NCBI GenBank assembly: GCA_026419785.1
Contig: JAODTK010005820.1
Coordinates: 1-64,000, forward strand
DNA length: 64,000 nt
Direction: 5' to 3'
Source: Sclerodactyla briareus
Lineage: Eukaryota; Echinodermata; Holothuroidea; Dendrochirotida; Sclerodactylidae
Part shown: piece by piece, positions 25,401-36,900 of the stretch
How positions within the stretch are numbered: position 1 is the stretch's first letter
How the letters are laid out: the number at the start of each line of letters is the position of its first letter
Program-made: the position numbers and the translations under genes
Notes under the pieces: model-generated
What the model saw: the letters and a program-made list of their open reading frames with translations, nothing else
Database searches by the model: none
What the model was told of the DNA's origin: nothing

Positions 25401-28019
25401 ATCCTGAAAATAAATCAAGACGTTCTTGAATGCATTCACACTCTTAGACAAAAAATCGTCAGGAAGGCTATTCACTCATCCTAAACTCTCTGGAGAAGAA
25501 ATATTTCTGAATGTCCAATCTACAGCAGTTACCAAGACGCTTGAGGCAATGAACCTATTGGTGGTAACTCCCCGGTTCCCCTTTTTCTTTTTGTCTGGAA
25601 ACTCAAAGAACAGTACCGAAGGGAACGGCCTCAAATCCATGAACAATTTTGAAAACCTGAAGCGCATCACTCAAATTCATCTTCAGCTCCATCGAGTTGG
25701 GACCGAGCCGCCTTAATTCTCTCCTCGTTTATTAGTGACTCTCTTAGCCAGTGAGTTAATTAGTGGCTCTCCGGCGAACGTTTTCAATTACTGCTTAGTC
25801 TTCTGAGAAATATGGATTCCAAACTAGGACAGAATACTCCTGGTGTGGTCTCACCAGCTGCCAAAACAACCTGATAACAAAAGCTTTATCAAGGAAACTG
25901 AGGTGACATCTAATCAAGCCAGATCCAGTTACCTTTCTCTCAGCTTCAGCCACGACTTAGAGGTTTCAAAGGAAAAATAATTGACACCGAGATCTTTTCT
26001 GAAATCACCTGATGAATATTTTGCCATTTAACTGAAAGAAGCGTTCGATTGTGGAACAACATGAAGACTTTGCACACTTATGGCCTTGAAAAACATCTTC
26101 CAGATCATCGATATAGCCAGAAAAAGTAAGGCCCCGAACCGATCCTTGGGGAACCACCCTAGTGACTTTTGGCAAGAGACGAACGCCCAATGATGACAAC
26201 TCGTTGTTCCCGATTGAGAAGCCACTGACGAACTCACTCCCCAATAACATTCCCCTTAATGCCGCACGTTTCAAATTGAAGCAAGAGACGCTCATGAGGA
26301 ACCTTGTCAAAAAGCTTTTGGAAGTATTAGGAAAAATTATATCAACCACCACTGCCATTGTAACTGCAAGGTAATATCGTAATCTCCATGAATCTAAGAG
26401 ATAGTCAACGCGAACGATTTTTGCTAATACATACATGATGCCGTTACATTAGCAACGCAACGAATAGGTTAGTTGTGTTCATTGCCGTTGATTGATTGAC
26501 AGATAGGTCACATGACTTGGTGAGGGGAATCCCTAAATTGGCGATTTGTCGACGAAATTCTTATAGACGATATATTGAGTATAAGCGCCATGGTATGTCC
26601 CAGAGAGAAATAACCCCCTCTATCTCGATGAGGGCTATCGTTGGCTTTAGCAGGACTATACCGCTATGGCCCCCGCAAGTAGATTGCCATAACAATGGTG
26701 ACGATTTGTTGAGTATCAGGGGAGCCAAAAAGTATGACCAAAGAGTGAAGCCCCCTTGTTTCGATATGGTTCTTGCATATTGTCTGCTTAGCGGCTCTAA
26801 GCAACTGCCTCCAAGGTAGATTTTCAGAAGGCCAATGAATGCACGATGAACTTTTGCGCTAATGTATATTTGATCAATATTCATTTAGGTTGTGGAGTGA
26901 CCATCTGGCCTATGGACGGAGAATGGTTTGCCTGGCCCCGTACCGGCCTATTGGGTTGCGTTAATTGCTACCCAAGCAATATTCACTTTGGCACGGGATG
27001 TCAAATATTGCCAAAAAGCATTCCTGATTAATGCCATGTCATTCAGAATAGGCCAGTAAAGGGCGGATCTGTCTCTGTGAAACCTTGAATGACTGACCAC
27101 TATATAATATGTTACAGTACATCACTAATGCAATTATGCTGTTCTGTGGCCTTGGAGGGCTGCATAAAACTTGTCACATCAGAAAAATGGACGAAGGATC
27201 TGCAGCACTACCTAGGAAAAGACAGCAAATGCATTAGTGTGTAACCCTAATGTAGGGGAAAAATATTGCAAGCTTCACCAGGCCAGATCGCAGACAAAAT
27301 CAGTGGGTTAACTTAATTATGGGGAGAGAAATATCTGTGACCTGTAAGACATCAGCAGACAGCATCTGTGGTGATACCCCTTTTTGGAAAAAAATAAATT
27401 CAACCACGGTCAGCAGACAAGAACCACTGGTGTTACCTTAAATTAGGTAGAGAAGAAAATAACGCAACCTTCCTTGGGACACAGGGCAAGCGGTCAAAAT
27501 CAGTGGTGTTACCTACTTAGTAGAGGTCAAAATGTCGCAACTTCCTCAGGACCACAGTTCAGGCAGACAGATCAGTGGGTAACTTTGAAATGTGGAGAGA
27601 ATATCTGCAACCTTCCTCAGGACACAGATCAGCAAACAGAATAAGTGGTGTAACTCAATGTGTAGAGAAAGAATAACTAGGAACAACAATTCTGCAACCT
27701 TCCTTATAGGACACATATCAGCGATGGAATCATTGGTGTAATTTTCATTTTGTAGAGGAAACAATAACTGGACCTTCCCCGAGACACAGATCAGCAGACA
27801 GAATCAGTGGTGTAACCCTATTATGTAGAGAGAACAAATGTTCGCAACCTTCCTCAAGACACAGATCAGCAGACAGAATCAGTGGTGTAACCTTAAATAT
27901 GTAGAGAAAAATTACTGCAACCTTTACCGGGAAACAGATCAGCAGACAGAATCAGTGGACATTACCCTTGATTATGTGAGATAAAAAGAGTCTGCACATT
28001 CCCTAAGACCACATCAGGA

Positions 28020-28068
<49 letters not shown>

Positions 28069-31000
28069 CAGTATCTGTTGGTGTCACCTATTATGTAAAG
28101 GAGAATATCACAACGTCCCTAGGAAAAAATTGGGCCCCCTGGAGATTGTATGCCACAAGGGTTTACCCACTTTTACCCATGTTGGTACTGTAGCATGTGA
28201 CATTTCAGGAGACATTGCTTGTCCAACAGTACTGCAGAAAAGTTATCAGCTGTCATCAGTTGGCTCTGATCCCAAAATCACTTGTTTTGCACTTTGGAGC
28301 TCAACCAGTCAAGCTAATCTATAGGCTATGCTATTATTACTGCCATTATTTTAGTTTATAGGTCTTGCTAGTGACCAAACTTGGTAGTTCATTTTATATG
28401 TCCTGGGTATGACAGACCTGGTATATAGAGTTTTAAGGTATTTGGTCCGGTACGGCTGTTCTAGTTATATAATTTAATGTGATGGGCATTTATATAGTGC
28501 ACACTTCTACAGGATGAATGTAATTATTGGCTCTTAACAAAAAGATAACAAAGAAACAGGCAAATGAGTGAAATGCCTTAAAACAACACAGATAGTGGGC
28601 CTACCCAATGATAGCCATGTGAAAGAGATACAAGTTCTCGAGTTGATTCGTGAAACCGACAAGATAAGTATACATTTGGACCTCCCTAGGCAAATTGCTC
28701 CACTCTCTTGGACCAGCTAAGGAGAGTGAATTATTCCCAAATCTCAAACCACGTTATGGGGACAACAAAGGTAGTTCAGGGTTCACATTCCTTTGGTATA
28801 ATGGCCTGACATTGTTTTCCTGGTTTATAAGTCTTTGAAACTGTCAAGAATTTTCTGCCTAATAACTTTTAGAGAGCAGAAAATGGCTTTTTCCTTATGT
28901 ACAAAACAATAGACAAACCCTGGAGGAGGCAGAATAAAGCAGAATTCCACACTTGAAAAACCAACAAATTTGCTTTACGTCTATAAACATGCAGGACCAG
29001 ACTGTGTAGAAAGCCACACACGTTCTGCTACGGACCTGGCCCCATCGAAGTCTCACAATGAATTCAGTGTACATATGGCCCTTTTTTTTTTTTTTGCAGT
29101 TTTCCCAAAGATAGACATGGCGGCCGAAGCAGCTGGCTCAGTCAATGGGCAGCATCCAGGAGCTATCCGACAGTTACTACAGCAACCACACGGCCTGCTG
29201 GACCGTACCCCTCAGCCGAGCCACCAACACTACCCGTCGCGCAGACCGCCAACCAGTCCTACTACGGCGGTGACTTCCTGGAGTGGGCATCATACCAACC
29301 ATACCATCCCGCAGGGATTGACTACAGCCGTCATGAAGAAGCGCCACCAACACAGTGTTAATACACACGGTGAGGGGACCAGGGTCGGGGCGTGCTCAGA
29401 GTTTGCCATCTGGTGGTCCAGGTTCCCCCTGACAACGTACCTCAACCCTACCCCAGTGACCAACACCAGCATTTGCAGTCCATAAATTCTTTGTTACCAA
29501 CCACTTTATATCCTTTTGTTACCACATTTATCTTTTCTATCCAAACTCCAATAACATTATGTGTCAGGATCCTCAACATTGTCCTGTTAATCCTACCCGA
29601 GAATGAACAAATGTTAAAAACAACAGGGAAATTCGAAAGTTTACGTCAATGATTCCCCAAAACTAGATAAGTCCATTTCTTAATGGGGGGGGGGAGAAAT
29701 CCTGACCCATCTCCGCACCCCCCTGATCTCCACAGCTTTTACTGACGGCCCCTGGAGAACATATAAGTAGGTGGTGTTGTGGTGGGAATAGTTTACTGCC
29801 AATATGGTGGTACGATGAGGGCTGTCAAACCAACAGCAAAGTGGGTCCTGACATACCATGTAAAGGTCCAGCCAGATTAACGGCAACCACGACCATTCAT
29901 CCTACCAACAATGAAGTATTGAACTTGAACCCACTGCCAAAATCGGAAGGGTCTGGAAAAAAGCTACATTTCAAGGAAACTGTATCAAAAAGATTATCCA
30001 ATCTATTTTCAGATCAGCTCACCGGTATTGAACCTGGCCCTTATCCACGCATCGTGGAATACATAGCATGATGCACAAAAGTCAAGGTTGGCCACTCGCT
30101 CCATCGCCTCATTTTGTCAGACGTTATTGTCTACATGTTGGAGCATTAGCCCAAATTTTGATTACAACTGTTCAGTCAATTATCCCTGACAGACCTCTGG
30201 GAATTCGTAGAAACATCTCTTACCTTTGAAGGATTTTATCTTGGGTTGTTGTGTTTCCCTCTGGACCTGATTTGCAAAGGTCCATCCGGTCAATTAAGCC
30301 TAAGCTGTCCATGAATGATAGGGTGTGTATATCCCCTGTACACACACATGAAAACTAGTATGTGTTAGCTCATTGTTGGACTTGAATTAAAACTCCATGA
30401 TATCAAAGCAATGATGAGGGCAGGCAATGCAGGCTGTTTTCATGAATATCACTGTGTGAAAATCGTTCAGTCCTATTGAGAGAGAGCAGTCATAGTACTC
30501 TCTGTATTATTGTCATGTAGTACAATACGAGATACGGTGGCTGGTGAATTGATCCACACGGAGAGGACTGCCACTACCAAGCACCGACCTTGCCTTTTAC
30601 TACGCCAGAGCAGTAGTCAGTGTGGAGCCAAGTTGCTGTGCCACTGACAGGGTCATCAATATCAGTGTATAGTGGCATTGTGATTTTGTTTTAAGATATT
30701 ACATATGTTCAGTTGACAGCTCTCTAGTTCGAGCTTAACATAATAGCTATAGTGCTCCACAGTTGAATAGTTCACGACGATGGGTTTTTGCCAGAAGCAA
30801 TCAAATTATTTTCGAATTCATCCTGTTGTTTCAGTGGTTCCATAATGGATGGCTGGCTTTTGAGTTCATTATCAGCATATACTGAAATAAGGGTACCACT
30901 CACGGAGATGTTCCAGAATCTGCACTATGGCATCTATCGTTACTATGACGCACACAGAGGTAGTGTTGGGGGCATCTTTTTTTGGGCATATGGTAGTAGA

Positions 31001-33129
31001 GAAATCTCAGATAGAGAGAGTAAACACACTGAATGTGTTTCACATGTTACACATGTTGCAATCGATTATACTGTCTGACATTCTTTCTATTTAGTTGTCA
31101 GAAACTAGCGGACTTTGGAATGCTTTGCCATCGGTCTGCTTCACCTCTGCATACAATGTTCAGCTTTTTAAGTCGAGAATCAACAAGCTGTCTCTCACTA
31201 CTCTTTCATAGCTCTTTCAAATCTTTCTCAGCCCGCGCATCATGATTTAGCCTTGCCCTCTTGTTTCATAAAAACAAAATAAACTTGAGTTTGTTACTCA
31301 TTTTGAGTTCGTGACTGTACTTTGAACAGGGCACACAAATGCAGTCTAATGTCCTCTACAGTTAATATAATAATAATAATAGCTCCATGGACTGCTACAG
31401 TGTGGTAAGGATAAAGGGAGTCATAATTTTTTTTTTTATCATAGTACAACAAGCATATATTGGCTGGTGAATCTGATACACACTGATAGGACTGCTACAT
31501 GTAGAGGTTAAGGAGAGTCATAGTATTTTTTTATATTTTTTTTTATCATAGTACAACAAGCATATATTGGCTGGTGAATCTGATACACACTGATAGGACA
31601 GTCATAGTACTTTTTTTTATTGTAGTTTTAGCTCAAACCAGCTATGCTGGTTGAGTTATTGTGATGTGCTCATGCATTCTAGTATCCTTCTATCCTTCTA
31701 TCTATCCAGTCTGTAACCTCTGGTTTTTTGGGTTAGGATGAATCTCACCAGACTTGTTCACAATTTTTAGTGACTGATGGTCTCGTTTACCACCTGAGCG
31801 GTCCAAAGTCAAATGACATAAGCACAATAGGCCATAAGTGAAAACTCCAATACGCTACTCCTCCTACAGATGTTGGTGCACAGTGCTGATGTTCAATCAT
31901 ATTGATGGTCTAACAGCCAATTCTTTGGGGTGTTCAGGAATTTTGGGTCCATAGGCCCAGTTTAAATGAATTTTTTACACATGGTTCTTGAAATTGCATT
32001 CTCCCACAAGCTTCATCGATTTTCTTCAAAGTTACATGTAATTGTCCTTGGGTAGAGGGCCATTGAGGGTGCTCGGGAATCTTGGGCCTAGGGCCCACTT
32101 TGGGCTCTAGGGCCCACTTTGGGCAGTGTCGCGGGAATTATAATTAGGCCACCATGCTCCCCCAAAAGTATTTAGTTCCTATTGATGGACAGGGATGCCA
32201 ATGTAATGTACAGTATTGACACTTGCTGGTGGATTTCTTATCTTTCTGATGCAATTCATATTTTCACAGGTGAATGAAAAGAACAAAGATGATGATGACA
32301 CCTAGTGGGTATGGTGAACATAGAGTTTATGAGATAGAAGACCAGGACTACTGAATCTATTCCACAAATTCAATTTTGTGGAGTCATTCAATTTTTTTCC
32401 CATTTTGCAATTATAACATGTAATTTGGATCGATATATATCTGCACTATTCCAATGGAAGAACTTGAAAAAATCCGTTTCCACATGGAATTTGCCAATTT
32501 AGAAGATGGAAAACTATTGGCTTACTGTTGAGACTAATTTACAGTAATTCTGTTCTCCAGAAGAGCGATTAAATCATGTTCTAGAATATTTTCACATTGT
32601 CCTGATTAGTGAGAAATGGTTTGGATAATACAAAGAATTGTCTATGAAAAATGCAAATTTTTTTACACGAGTTTCTTACATTGTACTGTGACACACTTTG
32701 TAAACTATTTGCGCAACTGGAATCTTTGCAATGACACCTACCTTATTTTCTAGAAAATAACTCAGACCTGAAGGAATTGAACCAGATGGTTACAACAACA
32801 TAAAAATCGATAGGGTTAGGAACATTTTGCTGTAAATAAACTAAAACTGCACTGTTTAAATAATAATTTTGTCAGTTTTTAATTTTCTACCCACAGGTCA
32901 GGAGTTATACGTGACTGGAAACAAGATGAACGCTGAATTCATCCAGAATAATGAGGACCTTTACTCCAGTCTTGAGAAGTCCAGGTGGGCACTTGGTACA
33001 TTGTCACAACACGACCTTGGACGACATAAGCTTGACGTGATAGGTTTCTTTCTCTTCCGGATGTGCCAGTTCTGTGGAGGATCAAGGTACATGCTTCTCA
33101 GAAGAGTGGACGTGACTACTCTCTGTTAG
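19337..33129 (+). CDS. TRNAU1AP: tRNA selenocysteine 1-associated protein 1 (SECp43), spliced gene, 5' exon not found
   Basis: The protein binds selenocysteyl-tRNA and helps selenoprotein synthesis in animals; it has two N-terminal RRMs, a Tyr-rich middle and a conserved acidic C-terminal segment. Along this strand, exons with AG/GT borders encode, in family order: the helix before RRM1 RNP1 (19337), RRM1 RNP1 with CFVEF and an NGKALP motif (21110), start of RRM2 (23266), RRM2 RNP1 with FGFVRF and a GLGSKP-type motif (23926), the Tyr-rich region (29100 and perhaps 30917) and the C-terminal MNAEFIQNNEDLYSSLEKSRW-like segment (32897). Most exons need small frame corrections. The segment between the RRMs (family ~17 residues) and the first exon are missing. 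The call rests on order and motifs, not a search; introns hold many repeats. Confidence 0.85.
20363..20684. mobile_element. hAT-type MITE, 322 bp, in TRNAU1AP intron
   Basis: The element begins CAGGGGTTCAGTGG and ends GGGATCCCTG, with inner arms carrying 'ggtac' phrases in inverse orientation (GGTACCCC near the right end, 'catggtacat' near the left). The flanks GTCTCAAA and ATCTAAAA agree at 6 of 8 positions, fitting the hAT 8 bp target duplication. No coding capacity. Confidence 0.7.
21110..21212 (+). CDS. TRNAU1AP: TRNAU1AP exon: RRM1 RNP1
   Basis: A pyrimidine-rich acceptor ('tttcatatccag') and a consensus donor ('gtgagt' at 21213) bound the exon. It encodes SYCFVEFTSLERAENALKNI then NGKALPNLPQ. 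YCFVEF is the RNP1 strand of RRM1 and NGK.LP is highly characteristic of SECp43. The first residues (NLITS) probably contain an indel relative to the family R.TG.PAGY. Confidence 0.92.
21332..21413 (+). repeat. G-rich low-complexity tract
   Basis: About 80 bases of almost pure G with single A or T breaks, e.g. GGGGGAGGGTGGGGGTAGGG. It lies 120 bp downstream of a TRNAU1AP exon on the sense strand, so the transcript would carry runs able to form G-quadruplexes. It may also be length-unstable or badly assembled. Confidence 0.85.
23266..23371 (+). CDS. TRNAU1AP: TRNAU1AP exon: start of RRM2
   Basis: The acceptor is 'catattacag'; the donor 'gtgagt' follows at 23372 (an alternative GT at 23347 is less like the family length). 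It encodes NSADSL, then with one frame change IGGLSDEVKESALFEFFKSK, matching the family NS.EYSLFVGDL....D..LYEFF.. that opens RRM2, and then an Arg-rich end. The frame breaks near 23280-23290 and again near 23346. Confidence 0.85.
23926..24072 (+). CDS. TRNAU1AP: TRNAU1AP exon: RRM2 RNP1 and end of RRM2
   Basis: The acceptor is 'ttttcacag' and the donor 'gttagt' at 24073. It encodes GMSK then FGFVRFF (RNP1 of RRM2, family GYGFVKF) and, in a shifted frame, GVRGLGSKPIFVSQATPSQ, corresponding to family GAVGLGSKP followed by the last strand of the RRM (VAIPK-like). At least two single-base frame changes lie within 147 bp. Confidence 0.88.
24170..24860. repeat. Dispersed marine-invertebrate repeat in TRNAU1AP intron
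   Basis: It opens with the hairpin-like 'tcctcgcctgaatgaaattcagg' phrase and 'gaggacttagtggtcacttt', then 'gtttgtcggattttcacaaa', 'cacttggtggatgtgg' and 'gaggtcattt' units that repeat two to three times. The units are relatives of the 1616-2090 repeat. Non-coding. Confidence 0.65.
25400..26440 (-). mobile_element. CR1-type LINE fragment in TRNAU1AP intron
   Basis: On the minus strand the left-over protein reads, in order, a SK.FL..F-type start (about 26320-26340), VPQGSVRGLTFSGYIDDLED (26080-26160), a degenerate catalytic area, and a C-terminal end with DALQVFKIVHGFEAVPFGT (about 25610-25670) and VNSLPDDFLSKSVNAFKNVL (about 25410-25480). These are CR1-clade RT block 4 and C-terminal hallmarks. 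Several frame breaks and stops show it is dead. Confidence 0.8.
27190..28115. repeat. Minisatellite, about 66 bp unit, roughly 13 copies, in TRNAU1AP intron
   Basis: The consensus contains 'gcaaccttcctcaggacac', 'agatcagcagacagaatcag' and 'tggtgtaaccttattatg', then 'tagagagaa'. Copies at about 27600-27960 are the most alike; those to the left are more diverged, and the last is broken by a run of 46 G. It lies in the intron between the RRM2 and Tyr-rich exons. Confidence 0.9.
28022..28067 (+). repeat. Run of 46 G inside a minisatellite unit
   Basis: An uninterrupted run of 46 G sits between 'acatcaggaga' and 'tcagtatctgttggtgt', i.e. within one minisatellite unit at its 'cagcagacagaatcag' segment. 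Other long runs in the window are 20 G at 47848-47867 and 17 C at 52745-52761. Confidence 0.95.
28470..28850 (-). mobile_element. L2-like LINE 3' tail
   Basis: Read on the minus strand the element ends with 'gtgcactatataaatgccc', the GCGCTATATAAATG-type tail seen on the L2-like LINE at 38630-39510. Preceding text encodes short C-terminal RT-like pieces (a SKRVEQFA-like patch). It is short, 5' truncated and heavily decayed. Confidence 0.55.
29100..29369 (+). CDS. TRNAU1AP: TRNAU1AP exon: Tyr-rich region
   Basis: A run of T followed by 'gcag' forms the acceptor; the donor is 'gtgagg' at 29370. One frame gives SYYGGDFLEWASYQPYHPAG then IDYSRHEEAPPTQ; upstream frames give a patch with DSYYSNHTA. 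The Tyr/Gln/Pro/Ser-rich composition and position fit the family's region of YxxYY repeats. The true frame through the first 120 bp is unclear. Just downstream (29400-29475) a frame reads VPPDNVPQPYPSDQHQHLQ, which could be more coding sequence if the donor is wrong. Confidence 0.6.
30917..30959 (+). CDS. Possible TRNAU1AP micro-exon, Tyr-rich
   Basis: The 43 bp between 'gatgttccag' and 'gtagtg' encode NLHYGIYRYYDAHR. Tyr richness suits the SECp43 middle region and both splice sites are acceptable, but the family sequence here is low-complexity, so this could be chance. Confidence 0.35.
31085..31290 (+). mobile_element. LINE 3' end fragment (RT C-terminus)
   Basis: The frame reads SRTLWNALPSVCFTSAYNVQ then LFKSRINKLSL and stops, followed by about 80 bp with 'aaaaacaaaataaacttgag'. 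The pattern LWN.LP.......F..F K.R...L is the C-terminal signature of many CR1/Jockey-superfamily LINEs. It lies in the TRNAU1AP intron. Confidence 0.6.
31385..31600. repeat. Short tandem duplication in TRNAU1AP intron
   Basis: The 57 bp unit with 'acaagcatatattggctggt', 'gaatctgatacacactgata' occurs at 31436-31492 and 31543-31599, each preceded by a T-rich run. A partial unit ('gactgctacagtgtggtaagg') precedes them, and a diverged relative lies at about 30515-30580. Confidence 0.85.
31629..32125. repeat. Dispersed repeat beginning 'agctcaaaccagc'
   Basis: It starts with a small hairpin ('aaccagctatgctggttgag'), then 'ttattgtgatg' and a 'tatccttctatc' tandem, and ends in a duplicated 'tagggcccactttgggc'. 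This layout is that of a dispersed element known widely in marine invertebrates. Non-coding. Confidence 0.5.
32897..33129 (+). CDS. TRNAU1AP: TRNAU1AP exon: conserved C-terminal segment
   Basis: The acceptor is 'ctacccacag'. The exon encodes GQELYVTGNKMNAEFIQNNE then DLYSSLEKSRWALGTLSQHD. It matches the family ending N.EFM...EELYD.L....W.PLDT, so this is the last coding exon. As written the frame runs on to TAG at 33127-33129, about 40 codons longer than the vertebrate protein; a nearby indel after the Trp could put the true stop earlier. 'caggtgggc' at about 32980 could also be misread as a donor. Confidence 0.8.
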
Positions 33130-33920
33130 TGGTTGTGAGGGCTCTCCTTATCCGTGGGATTGGAAGGAACCACGAACACAAAGTGTTCATTCATTCTGCC
33201 CACCAGGTGTTAATGATTAGGTCACTGGTTGTGGCATTTTAGCAATCGGGTCTGTCTGGACAAGGTACTGAGCTTGGAGTGTCCCGGCTCCATTGTGCTC
33301 AAACTTTTCTGAGGCATGGACGCCCACTGTCCCCGATGGGACATAAAACCGTAGTGCGGCCATCGTCCACACTATTCTAACCAGGCTAGAGATGGCGGTA
33401 GTTCTTGGTTGGCAGAAGGTTCACAGGTTCTCCATAGAGTTCTTGGATTTGATGTACATAGCCCTGTCTGACCATATGCTCATGAGGCTTTCATTCTAAC
33501 AAAACTTGTTATTTTTTGAGAATGGAATACATACTTTTCTGTTGAAGCATTCCACAAATTCAGCTTGACGTTGGGTTTGCAGCTCGAGCATCTCACGCCT
33601 CATGAAGTGCAATTGCCTTTAATACTGTTCTACACTTGATAGAATCGGAATGGTCGGGTGATTATGGGAAACAGAATGAGAAAAAGGCGTGATGATTTGC
33701 AGAATCTATTTTGGTCCCCGCTTTGCTGATCGTTCCTTCAAAATGTGTATGATTTCTACATGTACATAGATGTTTATTCAGAATGGTATTATGTTTAAAA
33801 TGTTGAAAAAGACCAAGTATCTTGACCTTTTCATCTGGAAGTCTTTTAAGAACACAGACCTTGTTCAATAATATATCATTGGGTAAAGCTTGTTCATGCC
33901 AGTTCATATTGCTGCCTTTG

Positions 33921-33995
33921 GAGGTGGATTAGCTGCAAGTTGGTAGAGCTCCGGACTTTCAGATCAATAGATTTGTGAGTTTGAAATTCCATTGC
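33921..33995 (+). repeat. tRNA-like sequence (SINE head or tRNA pseudogene)
   Basis: 'ttagctgcaagttggtagagc' resembles tRNA box A with D-arm, and 'gagtttgaaattcc' 40 bases further is a degenerate box B (consensus GGTTCGAATCC). The spacing is right for a tRNA but stems are imperfect, so it is a SINE head or pseudogene rather than a working tRNA. Confidence 0.55.
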
Positions 33996-33999
33996 AGTT

Positions 34000-36900
34000 C
34001 CTGAGGCTTCCACAGTGCTTCAGACAAGCCTGTCTCCTTGAACTATCTCCACCTACCCCGTGTAAAATGTGGGTACATGCGAGGTAAGTAACAGAAGTAG
34101 GCGTCGCTGGCGATGGCTGCCAGGGGTGTAGTAGGATCTTGAGCACCGTGCATCCTGGGTAATGCAGGTAAGGTCTTCGTCAGGTTACCAATGATCAGTA
34201 TTCACCGCGCAGTTTGTGTGAATGTGCTGACTATCAAGACTATCACCTTAATCCAATCTTAATCACTATGGCTGCCTCCATATTTGTTTGTGTCTGTCTA
34301 TCTCATATAGTTTTAAGAAAATGAGTCATGTATTGGCTGATTGAATGCTATACTGAAAGAATAGCAGAATGAAAATCATATCGAAATGGTACAACAAATT
34401 GTGCTTCTCTGTTTCGTCCTCAATTTGACTTTCTGATTATTTTACTCATCACCAAGGATTGTGAGTCCCAAGCAAAGCTTTTGTATACTAGTTGCATTTT
34501 AATTTTTTGCCTAAAATTTGTGAGTATGTCCAACTGAAAAATACTATCGACTGTTCATATCTGGTAATCTCTACGCAGTCTTCAACCTATCCGATGTTGC
34601 ACACTGCTCCCTTAGAAGCGAGTGTTGCGTACACCTCCAGGAAAAAACCCCTGAGTGATAATTGGGGACCTGTCTCTGTAGAACATGGCACAAGGGAATA
34701 GTAATGAATGCAGGTCATCTCATTGTATGATACTAGTATATTACTGAGATAATAACATTACCATAACATACTGTTTTGAAGATTGAATATTGTATAACTT
34801 ATAATGGTTATGAATGGAAATTTGCAAAATATACTCTAGTCTTGGGTGCAGGATTGGTGTGACTAGCAGAGAACGATAAAGAGGCAAGGCTAAAGGGGGG
34901 GGGTGAGGGGGTTTGGCAGAGTTTTCATGCAGCCTTTTGATGGGGGAATTTTTTTATTATTCCACAAATTAGGATGTTCCTTATATAACATTTTAATGCG
35001 GGTTGAACTATTGTGACGCTTTAGTTTTGGTTTCACACAGTTTTGAGTCCTGGAGGTTATTACATTTGCCCAATTGGAATAAATTGGGCAAATGTCGAAG
35101 TCAGCATTCTCTCCAATAAATTTGTGAAATGGGTCTAAAATGCTCATTTTTACATCGATCAGCAAGTCCTCCTCCTTCCCTTTTACATCAGGATAGGTGA
35201 AACAAACTGAATAGCCCCACTAACAACGACACACGGCGAGACTAGAATCTACTCTACCTCTCCGATTTATCCTGTTTTAAATTCGAGGACGACATGTATT
35301 GCGGTCGAGCGATTCCTTTTCTGTGTGATATATGTCTTCCTGTACGACGTGATCGACTTCAGCAATCTGGTAAGTCCTCAATGTTTGAAAAAAAACTCAC
35401 AATGGAAATTAGAAAGGCATGAAGATTGGCCGAAGTAGCAGTTATTTTGCTGTTTTAAAATATGAATACACTAATACTATCGGTAAAAGTACTCAATCAC
35501 TTGAACACAATATATTGGTGTGGTAGTTAATTATCTAGTATATGAATTGAAAGCCTCTACGGGAGGTTAACTTACTTTTTGTTGAATCGTCATTTGCTTG
35601 GAGACACTCAGGTGTTGTTTGGGTACAATTCTCGAACGTTTGCATGATCAGAAAACAATATCTGATCGCGTACTCCCAAGCACTACTCAAATAAGCTAGG
35701 GGCCTCCGAAGCGGGTTCCGAAATGTCATCACATTGGAATATGAAAATATTCGAAGATCCAATGAATGAACAAAGAGAGGGTTGTTTTGCATTTTCCGCA
35801 AATATTTCCTCTACATCTATCGACTTCGTCATGCGATACAGTTTGCCTCAAGTAGGCAAAAAAAAATGGCATGCACTCATTATGGGGTTGAGCGATTAGC
35901 GGGAGATAACCGCTATTTGAACGCTTCATTACTAAACTGTGCCATTCTTAGTAGGACCGGTGGCCGAAACCCCATTCGACCTCACAGGTAGCCTATATGT
36001 GATGATCATCAGGAATTGAACGCGTTACTAACGCCTGATGTATAAACTGCGACAAGTCACCATGGACAATCATTGCCCCCTCCCCCTTTCGTGTCTGCTT
36101 CATAAGGCCGAAATATTGTTGACACCAGTCCTAGGATTCATACGTGTATAAAACTGTTCAATAGAAACTAAATTCCTTCGTAATACAGCCGCGTATACCG
36201 TATACACCGTATGCGGTAATTATCTTACAGCACAGCATTGCAGTTGGTCACCAACATTTGGTTATGATAACAAAATACAAAGTTGTGTTGGGTTTTTCTT
36301 GCCATCTGTAACGATATCACCCTTCCGTAACACCTAGTCTTTCTTTACAAGAGTATTGACTGGCAGGAAGCGCACTTAGCAATGGCCCCTCTACGGCGTC
36401 AGTGGAGAAGTTTTTTTGTGTATCTCCAACCATTGGCTTGTAAAAAGTTGAACCAAATATCACAATGGTGACCATTCCATCATCGGGGTCGTTTGTAACC
36501 TCCTTATAGGGGCAGTGTTGACACTTGCTGATGAGCCGTTCCGTTGAAATAATTTGAAAACAGCCGTCTCGGTCAAAGTCCGACACTAGGCTATGTTCTG
36601 TTGCTCAACTATTACGGAACAAAACTTATATGACAGCCGCGTGAGCGATAATCTAAAGAACGAAATGGCTGGATCGGTAAGTATCAACCACTGCCTGATA
36701 CCCTCCCCCTCGCTGGGCCTGCGTCCTGTGGTTTCAACACCGGCAGCCGTTCAATAGTATCAGCAATTTGTCAACAGTTTTACCTCATCCTCTCTGGGAA
36801 CTGTCTCCCTCGTCCCCACACGTCGAACACTACTGGGTGATATCAGATCAAAGAAAGAAATCATAAAAGGATAGACAGTGACGGCAGTGAATAGACGAGT

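Noticed and set aside
27190..28115. Possible CRISPR array because of regular ~66 bp repeats
   Set aside because: Units are contiguous tandem repeats without unique spacers, in a eukaryotic intron.
33921..33995. Functional tRNA gene
   Set aside because: Box B is degenerate and stems do not pair well; SINE head or pseudogene fits better.
35062..35095. Rho-independent-type terminator
   Set aside because: A hairpin with no T-run in a eukaryotic context; bacterial terminator logic does not apply.
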